This document shows, one piece after another, positions 44,901-54,459 of a stretch of DNA of 64,000 nucleotides. This DNA comes from CANRPC01 sp964456095. GTDB lineage: Bacteria; Bacillota_I; Bacilli_A; RFN20; CAG-449. The DNA lies in contig CAYVZF010000001.1 in assembly GCA_964456095.1 (NCBI GenBank), forward strand, positions 24,454 through 88,453, read 5' to 3'. The position numbers and the translations under genes are program-made. Below the pieces are notes generated by a model that saw only the letters and a program-made list of their open reading frames with translations, made no database searches and had not been told where the DNA came from. Numbering within the stretch: the stretch's first letter is position 1; every line of letters starts with the position of its first letter.

Positions 44901-46382
44901 ATGAAATTAGCTTTTGATAATGATAAATATTTAAAACTTCAATCTCAAAAAATATTAGATAGAGTTAATATGTTTGGTGATAAATTATATTTAGAGTTTG
45001 GCGGAAAATTATTTGATGATTATCACGCTACAAGAGTACTTCCTGGATTTTTAAAAGATAGTAAGTTAAAAATGCTTTTAACTATGAAAGATGACGTAGA
45101 AATTATTTTAACTATAAGCGCAAAAGACATACAAAAGAATAAAATAAGAAGTGATTTGGGCATTAATTATGAATCAGAAGTATTAAGACTCATTGATGCA
45201 TTTAGAGAATCTGAATTATATGTTAATTCTGTATGTATAACTCAATATACCACTGATACTCAAGTTGATATGTTTATAATGAAATTGAATAATTTAGGTA
45301 TTAAAACTCATTTACATTATTCAATTGAAGGATATCCTTATGATGTAAATAAAATAATTTCAGAAAATGGATTTGGTAAAAATGAATACATTGAAACAAC
45401 AAGAAAGATTATTGTTGTTACAGCACCTGGACCAGGATCTGGAAAAATGGCAACATGTTTGTCACAATTATATCATGATAATTTAAAAGGCATAAAAGCT
45501 GGATATGCGAAATATGAAACTTTTCCGATTTGGAATTTACCTTTAAAACATCCTGTTAACTTAGCATATGAAGCTGCAACCGCGGATTTAAATGATGTTA
45601 ATATGATTGATCCATATCATTTAGAAGCATATGGTACATTATCGATTAATTATAATAGAGATGTAGAAATATTTCCGATTGTTAAATCTATGTTTGAAGC
45701 AATTTATGGATGTTCAATTTATAAATCGCCAACAGATATGGGAGTTAATATGGCTGGATTTGCTATTTCAAATGATGAAATTGCATGCATATCTTCTAAA
45801 AATGAAATAATTAGAAGATATTTAAATTCTTTATGTGATTATAGAAATGGAAAAACTAATAAAGAAACATGTGATAAAATTGGTTTAATTATGCGACAAT
45901 TAGATATTTCTATTGATGATAGAAAATGCGTTAAATCTGCATTAAATAAAAAAGAAATGACTAATACTGTATGCATGTCTTTAGAATTAGATGATGGGTT
46001 TATTGTTGATGCTAAAACTTCACAATTATTATCCGCGCCAGCAGCATTAATATTAAATGCACTTAAACATTTAGCGGGTATAAGTGATGAATTATTATTA
46101 ATATCTCCTGCAATTATTGAACCAATTTCAAGAATGAAAATTAATAATTTAGGTAATCATAATCCTAGATTACATGCTGATGAAATATTAATAGCGTTAG
46201 CTATTTCTGCACAAACAAATCCCCTCGCGGATTTAGCAATGAAAAAATTAGGATTATTAAAAGGCTGTCAAGCTCATTCTACTGCGATTTTACCACAAGT
46301 TGATGAATCAGTTTTTAAGAAATTAAAAATTGACTTAACAACAGAACCATATGTGTATGCAAAAAAATTGTATGTTAAATAA
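44901..46382 (+). CDS. DUF1846 family protein
   Basis: 493 aa from the ATG at 44901 (AAGGATG upstream). It matches the DUF1846 family across its length: KYLKLQSQKILDRVNMFGDKLYLEFGGKLFDDYHATRVLPGF, VTAPGPGSGKMATCLSQLYHD (P-loop-like), TADLNDVNMIDPYH, YKSPTDMGVNMAG, and the C-terminal LLSAPAALILNALKHLAG and NPLADLAMKKL. The family is widespread in Firmicutes; its reaction is not established to my knowledge. The P-loop-like stretch suggests nucleotide binding. Confidence 0.88.
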   Translation: MKLAFDNDKYLKLQSQKILDRVNMFGDKLYLEFGGKLFDDYHATRVLPGFLKDSKLKMLLTMKDDVEIILTISAKDIQKNKIRSDLGINYESEVLRLIDAFRESELYVNSVCITQYTTDTQVDMFIMKLNNLGIKTHLHYSIEGYPYDVNKIISENGFGKNEYIETTRKIIVVTAPGPGSGKMATCLSQLYHDNLKGIKAGYAKYETFPIWNLPLKHPVNLAYEAATADLNDVNMIDPYHLEAYGTLSINYNRDVEIFPIVKSMFEAIYGCSIYKSPTDMGVNMAGFAISNDEIACISSKNEIIRRYLNSLCDYRNGKTNKETCDKIGLIMRQLDISIDDRKCVKSALNKKEMTNTVCMSLELDDGFIVDAKTSQLLSAPAALILNALKHLAGISDELLLISPAIIEPISRMKINNLGNHNPRLHADEILIALAISAQTNPLADLAMKKLGLLKGCQAHSTAILPQVDESVFKKLKIDLTTEPYVYAKKLYVK

Positions 46383-46415
46383 ATTGGATATTATTATATT
46401 AGAGGTATGAAAAAA

Positions 46416-48044
46416 ATGAAAAATAGAAAAAAATTATTAATTACTGCTTTATCACTTACTTTTGTTTTAATTGGTTGTAATTCAAACGAACCATTTGATA
46501 GTGAAAATGAAATATCAAGTGAAAAAGTTTTGACTAGCAAAAAAATTTATATATTAGGAGATTCTTTATCATGTGAATTTAATGATGCAACTTATTATTA
46601 TCCACGTTATGGTTTTGGAACTCAATTATACAATTATTTTGATTCTTCGTTAGAAGTAGTTAATCTTGCATTATCTGGAAGAAGTTCTAAAAGCTATATT
46701 TTAGAAAACAATTATAATATATTTAAGAATTCTATATCAGAAGGTGATTATCTTTTATTAGCATTTGGTCATAATGATGAAAAGTCTGATGATGTTGATA
46801 GATTTACAGATGCATCTTTACCACTTTCAAATGAAAATTCATTTAAGTATAGTTTGTATGAAAATTATATTAAAATCGCGGAGGAAAAAGGTGCTTCTAC
46901 TATTTTATCAACACCTATTGTAAGATTATCAACAAGTGATGACTATTCTTCTAAAAATGGCCATATAACTGAAAATGGTAATTACGCTGAAGCTATTAGA
47001 GAATTAGGAAAAGAAAAAGATGTTCCAGTAATCGATTTAACATCGTTAACTAAAGAACTATATACTACATTAACTTATGAAGAAGCAAAATGGTTTCACG
47101 CTGTAACATCAGGTAAAATGGATTCTCAAACAAATGAAGTGGTTGCAAATTTTGATTCAATAGATAAAACTCATTTAAATATATATGGTGCTAAAATGGT
47201 CGCGTATTTATTTGCAAACTGTATTAAAAATAGTGATATTGAATTAAAAAATTATGTTAATGAAAATATAATAAAACCAACTAAGGAAAATGATTTAGTT
47301 GCTAATTCTTCATATGTCTTTAAAGAATATACTTCACCAAATTTAAATACATATGTTCCTGGTGATAATTTTAAAACTATTAGTGAAGGTTGGTATGGTA
47401 CAGCATTTGGAAGTTTAGGTGGAGATCCTTTGGCACAAAAAGAAGAGATTAAGTATAACGGTTATATTGCTAGTGAAGAAATAGAAGGAATATTTAAGGT
47501 AGGCCAAAACTTAAAGGGAACACAAGCAAAAGGTAAAATCGCTTCTAAAGAAGAAGGATTTGCATATTTATTTAGACAAGTTGATGCATCTTTGAATTTT
47601 AAGCTATCAGTGGATGCTAAAATTATTAATGAACTCGATCAAAGTCAATCTGGTTTCGGATTAATGATAAGAGATGATTGTTATTTACCTAAGAATGATT
47701 CCTCTTTAATAGGTAATTCTATTTCTTCTGGACTATTATGTAATAAAGAAGATATGAGTGTTTTCTTTACTAGAAGTAATGGTTCTCTTTCAAAAGGAAG
47801 TAATACAATTAATGGATATTATCAAACAGATGATACTTTGTCATTATCTATTGAAAGATTAGGACAAAAAGTTACTGTATCATTAAATTATAAAGATAAT
47901 GATTATAAACAAGAATATCTTGATTTCCCATTACAAGAGAGAGATAAAGATTATATGTATATTGGTATGTTTGCAACAAGAGGAACTATTGTTGAATATT
48001 CAAATGTTAATTTTGAAATAACCGGTAATGCAATAGAGGCATAA
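46416..48044 (+). CDS. Second SGNH acetylesterase-like lipoprotein
   Basis: 542 aa from the ATG at 46416, preceded by AGAGGT at 10 bases; the ATG at 46407 is too close to it. Lipoprotein signal ending LIGC (Cys21), short linker. SGNH domain: ILGDSL with Ser50, NLALSGRSSKSY, FGHNDEKSDD, and DKTHLNIYGA (Asp and His). The same family as the esterase at 1083-2897. The C-terminal module has AYLFRQVD, GFGLMIRDD and YMYIGMFAT and ends VEYSNVNFEI, the third copy of the GLMVRDD module. It lies 45 kb from the pectin island and shows no cre site. Confidence 0.85.
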   Translation: MKNRKKLLITALSLTFVLIGCNSNEPFDSENEISSEKVLTSKKIYILGDSLSCEFNDATYYYPRYGFGTQLYNYFDSSLEVVNLALSGRSSKSYILENNYNIFKNSISEGDYLLLAFGHNDEKSDDVDRFTDASLPLSNENSFKYSLYENYIKIAEEKGASTILSTPIVRLSTSDDYSSKNGHITENGNYAEAIRELGKEKDVPVIDLTSLTKELYTTLTYEEAKWFHAVTSGKMDSQTNEVVANFDSIDKTHLNIYGAKMVAYLFANCIKNSDIELKNYVNENIIKPTKENDLVANSSYVFKEYTSPNLNTYVPGDNFKTISEGWYGTAFGSLGGDPLAQKEEIKYNGYIASEEIEGIFKVGQNLKGTQAKGKIASKEEGFAYLFRQVDASLNFKLSVDAKIINELDQSQSGFGLMIRDDCYLPKNDSSLIGNSISSGLLCNKEDMSVFFTRSNGSLSKGSNTINGYYQTDDTLSLSIERLGQKVTVSLNYKDNDYKQEYLDFPLQERDKDYMYIGMFATRGTIVEYSNVNFEITGNAIEA

Positions 48045-48051
48045 TAAATAA

Positions 48052-48089
48052 AAAATAAGAATCATGTTTAATATCTTGATTCTTATTTT
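48052..48089. terminator. Bidirectional terminator
   Basis: AAAATAAGAATCA (48052-48064) pairs with TGATTCTTATTTT (48077-48089) between convergent genes; the RsuA frame ends inside it. Confidence 0.88.
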
Positions 48090-48796
48090 TTTTCCTTTTG
48101 TCCTTCTAGTCTTAACTTTTCAATTTCTTCGTTTGTTAATAAACGATATTCGCCTTTATTTAAATCATTAAGATTTAGAAATGAAAATTCAGATCTATGT
48201 AATTCGATTACTTTATAGTTAAAATATGCAAACATTCTTTTTATTTGATGATATTTTCCTTCATGTATTATAACTTCTGCGGTATTTGAATCAATTATTT
48301 TCATTTTACACGGTAATGTAAATTCATCTTGAATTTGTATGCCACTTTCAAATTGAGGAATAATATTGTAATCTAGTGCTTTATCTAATTTAACAATATA
48401 TTTTTTATCAACATGAAATTTTGGTGATAGAAGTCTGTGCGCTAATTTGCCATCATTTGTTAGTAATAATAATCCTGTTGTATCTACATCTAATCTCCCT
48501 ACTGGAAAAAGATGAGCAAAATCATATTCGGATACTAGATCTGTAACTGGCGGATAATTATTTTCTACTTCAGTCGATGAGACATATCCCTTTGGCTTAT
48601 ATAATAAGATATAGTAATAAAGGTGATATTCTACAATTTCATTATCGATTTTAATTACATCTTTATATTCGTCGATAATTAAAGAAGGTGCTTTTACAAG
48701 CATATCATTTACATAGATTCTTTTATCCTTTATTAATTGTTTGACTTCTTTTCTTGTTCCATTACCTGATGAACTTAAGAATTTATCTAATCTCAT
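48083..48796 (-). CDS. rsuA: RsuA-type rRNA pseudouridine synthase from internal start (alternative product)
   Basis: The internal ATG at 48796, preceded by AAGGTGAT, would give a 237-aa enzyme of normal family length, beginning at the canonical MRLDKF. It would modify small-subunit rRNA in the cytoplasm. I list it separately because both the long and the short product may be made; the sequence cannot tell. Confidence 0.6.
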   Translation of the reverse strand: MRLDKFLSSSGNGTRKEVKQLIKDKRIYVNDMLVKAPSLIIDEYKDVIKIDNEIVEYHLYYYILLYKPKGYVSSTEVENNYPPVTDLVSEYDFAHLFPVGRLDVDTTGLLLLTNDGKLAHRLLSPKFHVDKKYIVKLDKALDYNIIPQFESGIQIQDEFTLPCKMKIIDSNTAEVIIHEGKYHQIKRMFAYFNYKVIELHRSEFSFLNLNDLNKGEYRLLTNEEIEKLRLEGQKEKK

Positions 48797-49684
48797 TTTA
48801 TAATCACCTTTTTTATATAATATTTCTAATGTTAAAGTTAACATATATCCTAATATTATTAAGATATAGCAACAAGAGAGATTATAACATAAATCTATAT
48901 TTGTTTCATAATTTAATTCAATATTGCTAGTAAATATTGATATAAATATATTTGATGTAGAAGCACCGATAAAGAATAGATAAGTTTGTGATTTATATTT
49001 TTTTATCAATTTTGATGAAATATTGCTAAATATTATAAAGAAAATAATAAAAAACAAAAATAGCAATAAAAAAGTGAAAATATATTTTATTAAATTGATA
49101 TATGTATTATGTATTAATGAATCTAATAAGTAATACATAAAATCGATACATTTTTGATAAAAACCAATTGTAATTAATGAAAAAGTTAATGAAACTCCAG
49201 GACTTATTATGCAAAAAGAAGATATTAAACTAATGAATAATAATTCAATAATAAAATTAATATTGCTTTGAAATTCAAATGTAAAATCATTATTAATCTT
49301 AAATATTAAAAAAATATAAAAAAATAATAAACCTAAAAAATAAAAAAATAATGTTTTAAAATTAAAACTATTAACTTCATTTAAAATATTAATAATACAT
49401 TTAATTAATACACCAGAAAAAAAGCAAATTGTTAAAAAAGGTTTGTTTTTTAATATAAAAGTTAAAGGAATAAATAAAACTATTATTGATATTATAATTC
49501 CTAATAAAATTGGGAATAGTCTTTTTAGTACTTTAAAAGGATGAATTAAAAAAATAGATAAATTATAAAAAATAAATTCATAGCAGTTAAGTAATAATGC
49601 TAAGAGTGAAAAAGAAATTCCGGGTAATATAATCGCACTTCCTAATAATAGTCCTTTTAAAAAATATAACATTTTATTTTTCAT
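48083..49684 (-). CDS. DUF368 (PopT-like) membrane protein fused to RsuA pseudouridine synthase
   Basis: 533 codons without a stop. Residues 1-296 are a polytopic DUF368 protein: two inverted halves each carry the family's PG[IV]S motif (LLLGSAIILPGISFSLLALLLNCYE and CIISPGVSLTFSLITIGFY), although the usual SGG is changed to SFS and SLT. DUF368 proteins (UptA/PopT families) recycle undecaprenyl phosphate across the membrane. Residues 297-533 are a full RsuA/RluB-family synthase: S4 domain MRLDKFLSSSGNGTRKEV, catalytic GRLDVDTTGLLLLTNDG. The joint ILYKKGDYKMRLDKF has no linker, and AAGGTGAT sits 8 bases before the internal ATG. It may be a true fusion, or two genes whose separating stop was lost. 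Confidence 0.8.
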   Translation of the reverse strand: MKNKMLYFLKGLLLGSAIILPGISFSLLALLLNCYEFIFYNLSIFLIHPFKVLKRLFPILLGIIISIIVLFIPLTFILKNKPFLTICFFSGVLIKCIINILNEVNSFNFKTLFFYFLGLLFFYIFLIFKINNDFTFEFQSNINFIIELLFISLISSFCIISPGVSLTFSLITIGFYQKCIDFMYYLLDSLIHNTYINLIKYIFTFLLLFLFFIIFFIIFSNISSKLIKKYKSQTYLFFIGASTSNIFISIFTSNIELNYETNIDLCYNLSCCYILIILGYMLTLTLEILYKKGDYKMRLDKFLSSSGNGTRKEVKQLIKDKRIYVNDMLVKAPSLIIDEYKDVIKIDNEIVEYHLYYYILLYKPKGYVSSTEVENNYPPVTDLVSEYDFAHLFPVGRLDVDTTGLLLLTNDGKLAHRLLSPKFHVDKKYIVKLDKALDYNIIPQFESGIQIQDEFTLPCKMKIIDSNTAEVIIHEGKYHQIKRMFAYFNYKVIELHRSEFSFLNLNDLNKGEYRLLTNEEIEKLRLEGQKEKK

Positions 49685-49762
49685 TTGTTAGTCTCCTAAT
49701 AATTAATATGCAAAAAGATAATAAGAATAGTAATTTTGGATAGACTAATTAGGGAGGTTTTT

Positions 49763-50077
49763 ATGTCAAATTTAAAATGTCATGTATATTTTTGTAGGTA
49801 TAATGATTGCTCTATTTGTCGTCATCAAAATCCTGATATTAATGAAAATGCCGAATGTTGCTCATTTAATGAAAAAACAAAAGATAGGATAAATAATCCA
49901 TGTATGTTTGAATATGCAGAGGATAAAAGATTTTCTTTTAAAGATTGCTATCATGATATATGTTGTAAAACATTTAAATGTAGCAATAACTCTAATGAAA
50001 ATTGCACATTAGAGAATGTAAGAATTGATTGTGTTGATGATAAAGCATTGTGTATGAATTTTCGTAAAAATAAATAA
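49763..50077 (+). CDS. Cys-rich protein with two DUF1540-like units
   Basis: 104 aa from the ATG at 49763, preceded by GGGAGG. It has 17 Cys in two units: CHVYFCRYNDCSIC...ECCSF and CCKTFKCSNNSNENCTLENVRIDCVDDKALCMNF. The second follows the DUF1540 pattern (C-x4-C-x-N-x4-C ... V-x-C ... C-x-x-F). Such proteins probably bind metal; function unknown. Divergent from the DUF368-RsuA gene and followed by a terminator. Confidence 0.7.
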   Translation: MSNLKCHVYFCRYNDCSICRHQNPDINENAECCSFNEKTKDRINNPCMFEYAEDKRFSFKDCYHDICCKTFKCSNNSNENCTLENVRIDCVDDKALCMNFRKNK

Positions 50078-50089
50078 TTAATAAATTAG

Positions 50090-50132
50090 GTTGTTTAAAA
50101 AGAAAAAAAAGTCTTTGTAAACAACTTTTTTT
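50090..50132 (+). terminator. Terminator before pth
   Basis: GTTGTTTA (50090-50097) pairs with TAAACAAC (50118-50125), followed by T7. Confidence 0.75.
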
Positions 50133-50178
50133 AATTAAATTATTGTGTTAATATTGTTACTTGTAAGGAGTTGAACGC

Positions 50179-50733
50179 ATGATTTTAATCGTTGGCTTAG
50201 GTAATCCTGGACTAGAATATGAAGGGACACGTCATAATATGGGATTTGATGTAATTGATATATTATCAAAAAGATGGAGTGTTGATATTAATAAAAATGG
50301 ATTTAAAGCAAAATATATTAAAACAAATATTTTCAATAAAGATGTAGTTTTATTAAAACCTCAAACATATATGAATCTTTCAGGTGAAAGTGTTGTAGAA
50401 TTTATTAATTATTTTCATATTAAAATAGAAGACATGATAGTTGTATATGATGATTTGGATTTATCTCCTGGAACAATTAGATTAAGAGAAAAAGGATCTT
50501 CAGGCGGTCAAAAAGGTATGCAAAATATTATTGATTTATTACATACCAATGAAATTAAGCGTGTAAGAGTAGGAACAGGTAAGGCAAATATTCCTGTTGT
50601 TAATTATGTTTTAGCAAAACCAACAAAAGAAGAAAATGAACTTTTAGTTGATGCAAAAAATAAAGCTGCTGATGCGATAGAAGAATTTGTAAAAAATGGT
50701 TTTGAAAAAGCAAAGGCAAAGTATTTTAAATAA
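50179..50733 (+). CDS. pth: Peptidyl-tRNA hydrolase
   Basis: 184 aa; AAGGAG before the ATG. VGLGNPGLEYEGTRHNMGF with the catalytic His, KPQTYMNLSGE, VYDDLDL with catalytic Asp, GSSGGQKGMQNII. It frees stalled peptidyl-tRNA. The order pth, mfd, yabO follows Bacillus, without spoVT and yabMN between. Confidence 0.97.
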   Translation: MILIVGLGNPGLEYEGTRHNMGFDVIDILSKRWSVDINKNGFKAKYIKTNIFNKDVVLLKPQTYMNLSGESVVEFINYFHIKIEDMIVVYDDLDLSPGTIRLREKGSSGGQKGMQNIIDLLHTNEIKRVRVGTGKANIPVVNYVLAKPTKEENELLVDAKNKAADAIEEFVKNGFEKAKAKYFK

Positions 50734-50735
50734 TT

Positions 50736-53700
50736 ATGAAAATATTAGATGAAATTAGAAATAGTTACGCTGTTAAGTCATTAGATAATAATAATTCTAA
50801 TGACATTTTTGTCGTTGATGATTCTTTACAACTTAGCTTTGCTATTTCATCTAGTTTTATAAATAATAAAAGAAAAATACTTGTTGTTTGCCCGAATTTA
50901 TATTCAGCACAAAATATTTATGAACAAATATCTTCTCTTGTAGGAGAAGAAAACGTTTTGTTTTATCCTTTTGATGAGGTAATAAGAATTGATAAAGTAT
51001 CTTCTTCAAAAGAAATGCTTTCTCAAAGATTATATATTATGTCTGAATGTGTGAAAAATGAAAATAAAATATTTATCACACATGTAACCGCGGCATTAAG
51101 AAAAATTACACCTAAAGAACAATATGTAAAAAACATTATTGATTTTAAAGTTGGTAATTTGTACAAAATATCAAACATTATTGATGTTTTAATAGCTAAT
51201 GGATTTAGAAAAGTTGATAAAATAGATCAACATCTTCAATTTGCCTTAAGAGGTGATATTTTAGATATATTCCCTATTAATAGTGAAATTCCTTATAGAA
51301 TTGAATTTTTTGATGATGGAATTGAAAGTATTAGAAAATTAGATATTGCAACACAATGTTCATCAGAGGAACTTGAACAAATATATGTTTATCCTTCAAA
51401 TGAATTAATATATGATGCAAAAGATTATGAAATAGTAAAAGAAGCGGTTTTAAATATTTATAAAGAACAAATAAAAAAGATAACATCATATGAAAATAAA
51501 GATAAAATTCAATCTAAAGTAAATTTTGATCTTGAAAGAATTAAAAGTGATGGATTTGATGAAACAACATATCCTTATTATAGTATTTCTCCAATAAAAA
51601 AAGAGTGTATTATTGATTATATTGCACCTGATTCTATCATTCTATATTCATTTGATAAAATGATTAATTCATTTCAATTTTGCAATCATGAATTAGAAGA
51701 ATATTTTAAAGAAATGTTTAATAATGGATTATTTTTAAATATTCCAGATTACTTTAATGAATTGGATTATATTTTAAATAAAAAACATATTAAAACCAAT
51801 AATTATAAGATTAATGATACAGATTATACATTACCAATTAGAAGTATTCCTTATAATAATGGAACATTAATTAAATCAATTTCTTTAATAAATGAATATA
51901 TTAAATTGAATAAAAAAGTATTAGTTTGTATGGATAAACAGACGCTTAGAATATTCGAAGATTTTCTTAAGGTTGAAAACGTTGATTATTTTATATCGAT
52001 TGATGGAGAAACAATACCTTCAAAAATCGGATTATATGAATTTGATTTTAAAGAGGGATTTGAAATTGTCGAAAATGATATTGTGATTTTAACAAAAAAA
52101 GAATTAATGGGTTACAAATCTTTTTCTAATAGATATATAGCGCGTTATAAAAAAGCGGAAATATTAAATAGTTATGAAGAATTAAATCCAGGCGATTATG
52201 TAGTACATGAAGAAAATGGAATAGGACAATTTATTAAAATAGATACTATTAATGATATAAATGATGAACCTAAAGATTATTTAAAAATAAAATATAGAGA
52301 TGATAGCATTTTATATATACCATTAGAACAATTTAATTTAGTTAGAAAGTTTGTTTCGCAAGAAGGTAGTGTTCCAAAATTATCTAAATTAGGCAGTAAT
52401 GATTGGAAAAAAGCAAAAGAAAAAATTAAAGCAAAAGTTAATGATATTGCGGACAGATTAATTAATTTGTATGCTCAAAGACAAAGTATGAAAGGATTTT
52501 CTTTTCCTGAAGATGATGAATTACAATCTTTATTTGAATCAAATTTTCCTTATCCACTTACAATTGACCAATTAAAAGCTGTTAATGAAATAAAAGAAGA
52601 TATGGAAAAAGAACTACCAATGGATAGACTTTTATGTGGTGATGTTGGATTTGGTAAAACAGAAGTTGCTTTTCGTGCTGCTTTTAAAGCAATTTTAGCT
52701 AATAAACAAGTAATGCTTTTATGTCCTACAACTATTTTAGCAAAACAACATTACGAAGTGGCCTTAGGAAGATTTTCTCCATTCGGTGTTAAAGTAGCGC
52801 TTTTTTCAAGATTTGTTCCTGAAAGGATACAAAAAAAGCAAATAGAATTAATAAAAGAAGGCAAAATTCAGTTAATAATAGGTACGCATAAATTATTATC
52901 AAGAAAAATAATTACTAATGATCTTGGCCTTTTAATCGTGGATGAAGAACAAAGATTTGGCGTAGAGCATAAAGAAAGAATAAAAGAAATATCAAAAAAC
53001 ATTGATGTATTAACATTAACGGCAACACCAATTCCTAGAACTTTACAAATGTCGCTTCTTGGAATAAGAAGTTTATCAACAATTAATATTGCGCCATCTA
53101 ATAGAATGCCTGTACAAACATATGTTATGCCTTATCAAGAATCATTAATCGTACAAGTAATTGAAAGAGAATTATCTCGTGATGGACAAGTGTTCTATTT
53201 GCATAATAGAGTTGCTTCGATTTATCAAAAGGCAAGAAAAATAGAAGCAACGATTAAAAATGCAAAAGTTGGCGTGGTTCACGGTCAAATGGAAAAAGAT
53301 GATGTAGATGAAATAATGAATGCATATTACCAAGGAACAATTAATATTTTAGTATGCACTTCAATTATTGAAACAGGTATTGATATACCAAACGCTAATA
53401 CAATTATTATTGAAAATGCAGACACATTTGGTTTATCTCAACTATATCAAATAAAAGGACGTGTTGGTCGTTCTTCTAGAGTAGCTTATGCATATTTATT
53501 ATATAATGAAAATAAAGAATTAAATGATAATGCTGAAAAAAGATTAAAAGCAATTAAAGATTTTACTGAATTAGGTTCTGGATATAAAATAGCTCAACGA
53601 GATTTAAATATTAGAGGAGCAGGAGATATTCTAGGAGCAGAACAATCTGGTTTTATAGATACAGTTGGTATGGATTTATATTATAAAATTCTTGGAGAAG

Positions 53701-54191
53701 TTATCGAAGATAAAAAAGGAATTAAAGTAGAAAAGAAAACTATTAAACCTTTAGCAATATCTTTAAGTGGATATATCCCAACTAAATATGCTTCTGATAG
53801 TGATAAGATTCAAATTTATCAAGAAATAGAAGATATAACTACGATTGCATCGTTAGAACTGTTTAGAAGGAAATTAAGAGATATATATGGAAGATTACCA
53901 AAAGAAGTAGATAACTTATTAAGAAAAAGAAAAATTGAGATTCTTTCAAATAATTTATATATTGATTCGATTGAACAATATAAAGTGATAATAATAAAAA
54001 TGACAAAAGAATTTAATAATATCCCTAAAGTTGCATTTAAATTAACTGAGTTATTATATCCTATAAAAGATAGAGTTGGAGCTAGACTTGTTAATAATCA
54101 AATAACAATTAATATTATTAAAGGAAAAGATTTACTTAAAGATCTAGAAGGTGTTTTAGAAATAATTTTAAGTATAATAGGAGATAAATGA
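50736..54191 (+). CDS. mfd: Transcription-repair coupling factor Mfd
   Basis: 1151 aa, the standard length. N-terminal UvrB-like region, RNA polymerase-interacting CarD-like domain (ELNPGDYVVHEENGIGQF), SF2 translocase (CGDVGFGKTEVA, VDEEQRFGV, TATPIPRTL, QIKGRVGRSSRVAYAYLL) and TRCF C-terminal domain. It removes stalled RNA polymerase and recruits UvrA. Starts 2 bp after pth. Confidence 0.97.
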   Translation: MKILDEIRNSYAVKSLDNNNSNDIFVVDDSLQLSFAISSSFINNKRKILVVCPNLYSAQNIYEQISSLVGEENVLFYPFDEVIRIDKVSSSKEMLSQRLYIMSECVKNENKIFITHVTAALRKITPKEQYVKNIIDFKVGNLYKISNIIDVLIANGFRKVDKIDQHLQFALRGDILDIFPINSEIPYRIEFFDDGIESIRKLDIATQCSSEELEQIYVYPSNELIYDAKDYEIVKEAVLNIYKEQIKKITSYENKDKIQSKVNFDLERIKSDGFDETTYPYYSISPIKKECIIDYIAPDSIILYSFDKMINSFQFCNHELEEYFKEMFNNGLFLNIPDYFNELDYILNKKHIKTNNYKINDTDYTLPIRSIPYNNGTLIKSISLINEYIKLNKKVLVCMDKQTLRIFEDFLKVENVDYFISIDGETIPSKIGLYEFDFKEGFEIVENDIVILTKKELMGYKSFSNRYIARYKKAEILNSYEELNPGDYVVHEENGIGQFIKIDTINDINDEPKDYLKIKYRDDSILYIPLEQFNLVRKFVSQEGSVPKLSKLGSNDWKKAKEKIKAKVNDIADRLINLYAQRQSMKGFSFPEDDELQSLFESNFPYPLTIDQLKAVNEIKEDMEKELPMDRLLCGDVGFGKTEVAFRAAFKAILANKQVMLLCPTTILAKQHYEVALGRFSPFGVKVALFSRFVPERIQKKQIELIKEGKIQLIIGTHKLLSRKIITNDLGLLIVDEEQRFGVEHKERIKEISKNIDVLTLTATPIPRTLQMSLLGIRSLSTINIAPSNRMPVQTYVMPYQESLIVQVIERELSRDGQVFYLHNRVASIYQKARKIEATIKNAKVGVVHGQMEKDDVDEIMNAYYQGTINILVCTSIIETGIDIPNANTIIIENADTFGLSQLYQIKGRVGRSSRVAYAYLLYNENKELNDNAEKRLKAIKDFTELGSGYKIAQRDLNIRGAGDILGAEQSGFIDTVGMDLYYKILGEVIEDKKGIKVEKKTIKPLAISLSGYIPTKYASDSDKIQIYQEIEDITTIASLELFRRKLRDIYGRLPKEVDNLLRKRKIEILSNNLYIDSIEQYKVIIIKMTKEFNNIPKVAFKLTELLYPIKDRVGARLVNNQITINIIKGKDLLKDLEGVLEIILSIIGDK

Positions 54192-54192
54192 T

Positions 54193-54459
54193 ATGAGATT
54201 AGATAAATTTTTAAAATCATCGAGAATCATTAAAAGAAGAATGATAGCTAAAGATATTGTTGATTTAGGTTTTGTTAAAATTAATGGCAAAATATCAAAA
54301 CCATCTACACAAATAAAAGAAGGAGATATTGTTGAATTGACATTAGGGGATAAAGTGATAACAATAAAAATTATCTCTAGCATTTTCTCTTCTAAAAAAG
54401 AAGAAGCTAGAGATAATTATGAAATTATAAGCGAGATTTATAAAGATAGAACTATTTAA
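54193..54459 (+). CDS. rqcP: S4-domain ribosome quality control protein RqcP (YabO)
   Basis: 88 aa. S4 domain MRLDKFLKSSRIIKRRMIAKDIVDLGFVKINGK with GDIVELTLG. Matches YabO/RqcP by size, sequence and position directly after mfd. RqcP acts with RqcH in adding Ala tails to stalled peptides on 50S subunits. Its last 8 bp overlap the convergent histidine kinase gene. Confidence 0.88.
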   Translation: MRLDKFLKSSRIIKRRMIAKDIVDLGFVKINGKISKPSTQIKEGDIVELTLGDKVITIKIISSIFSSKKEEARDNYEIISEIYKDRTI

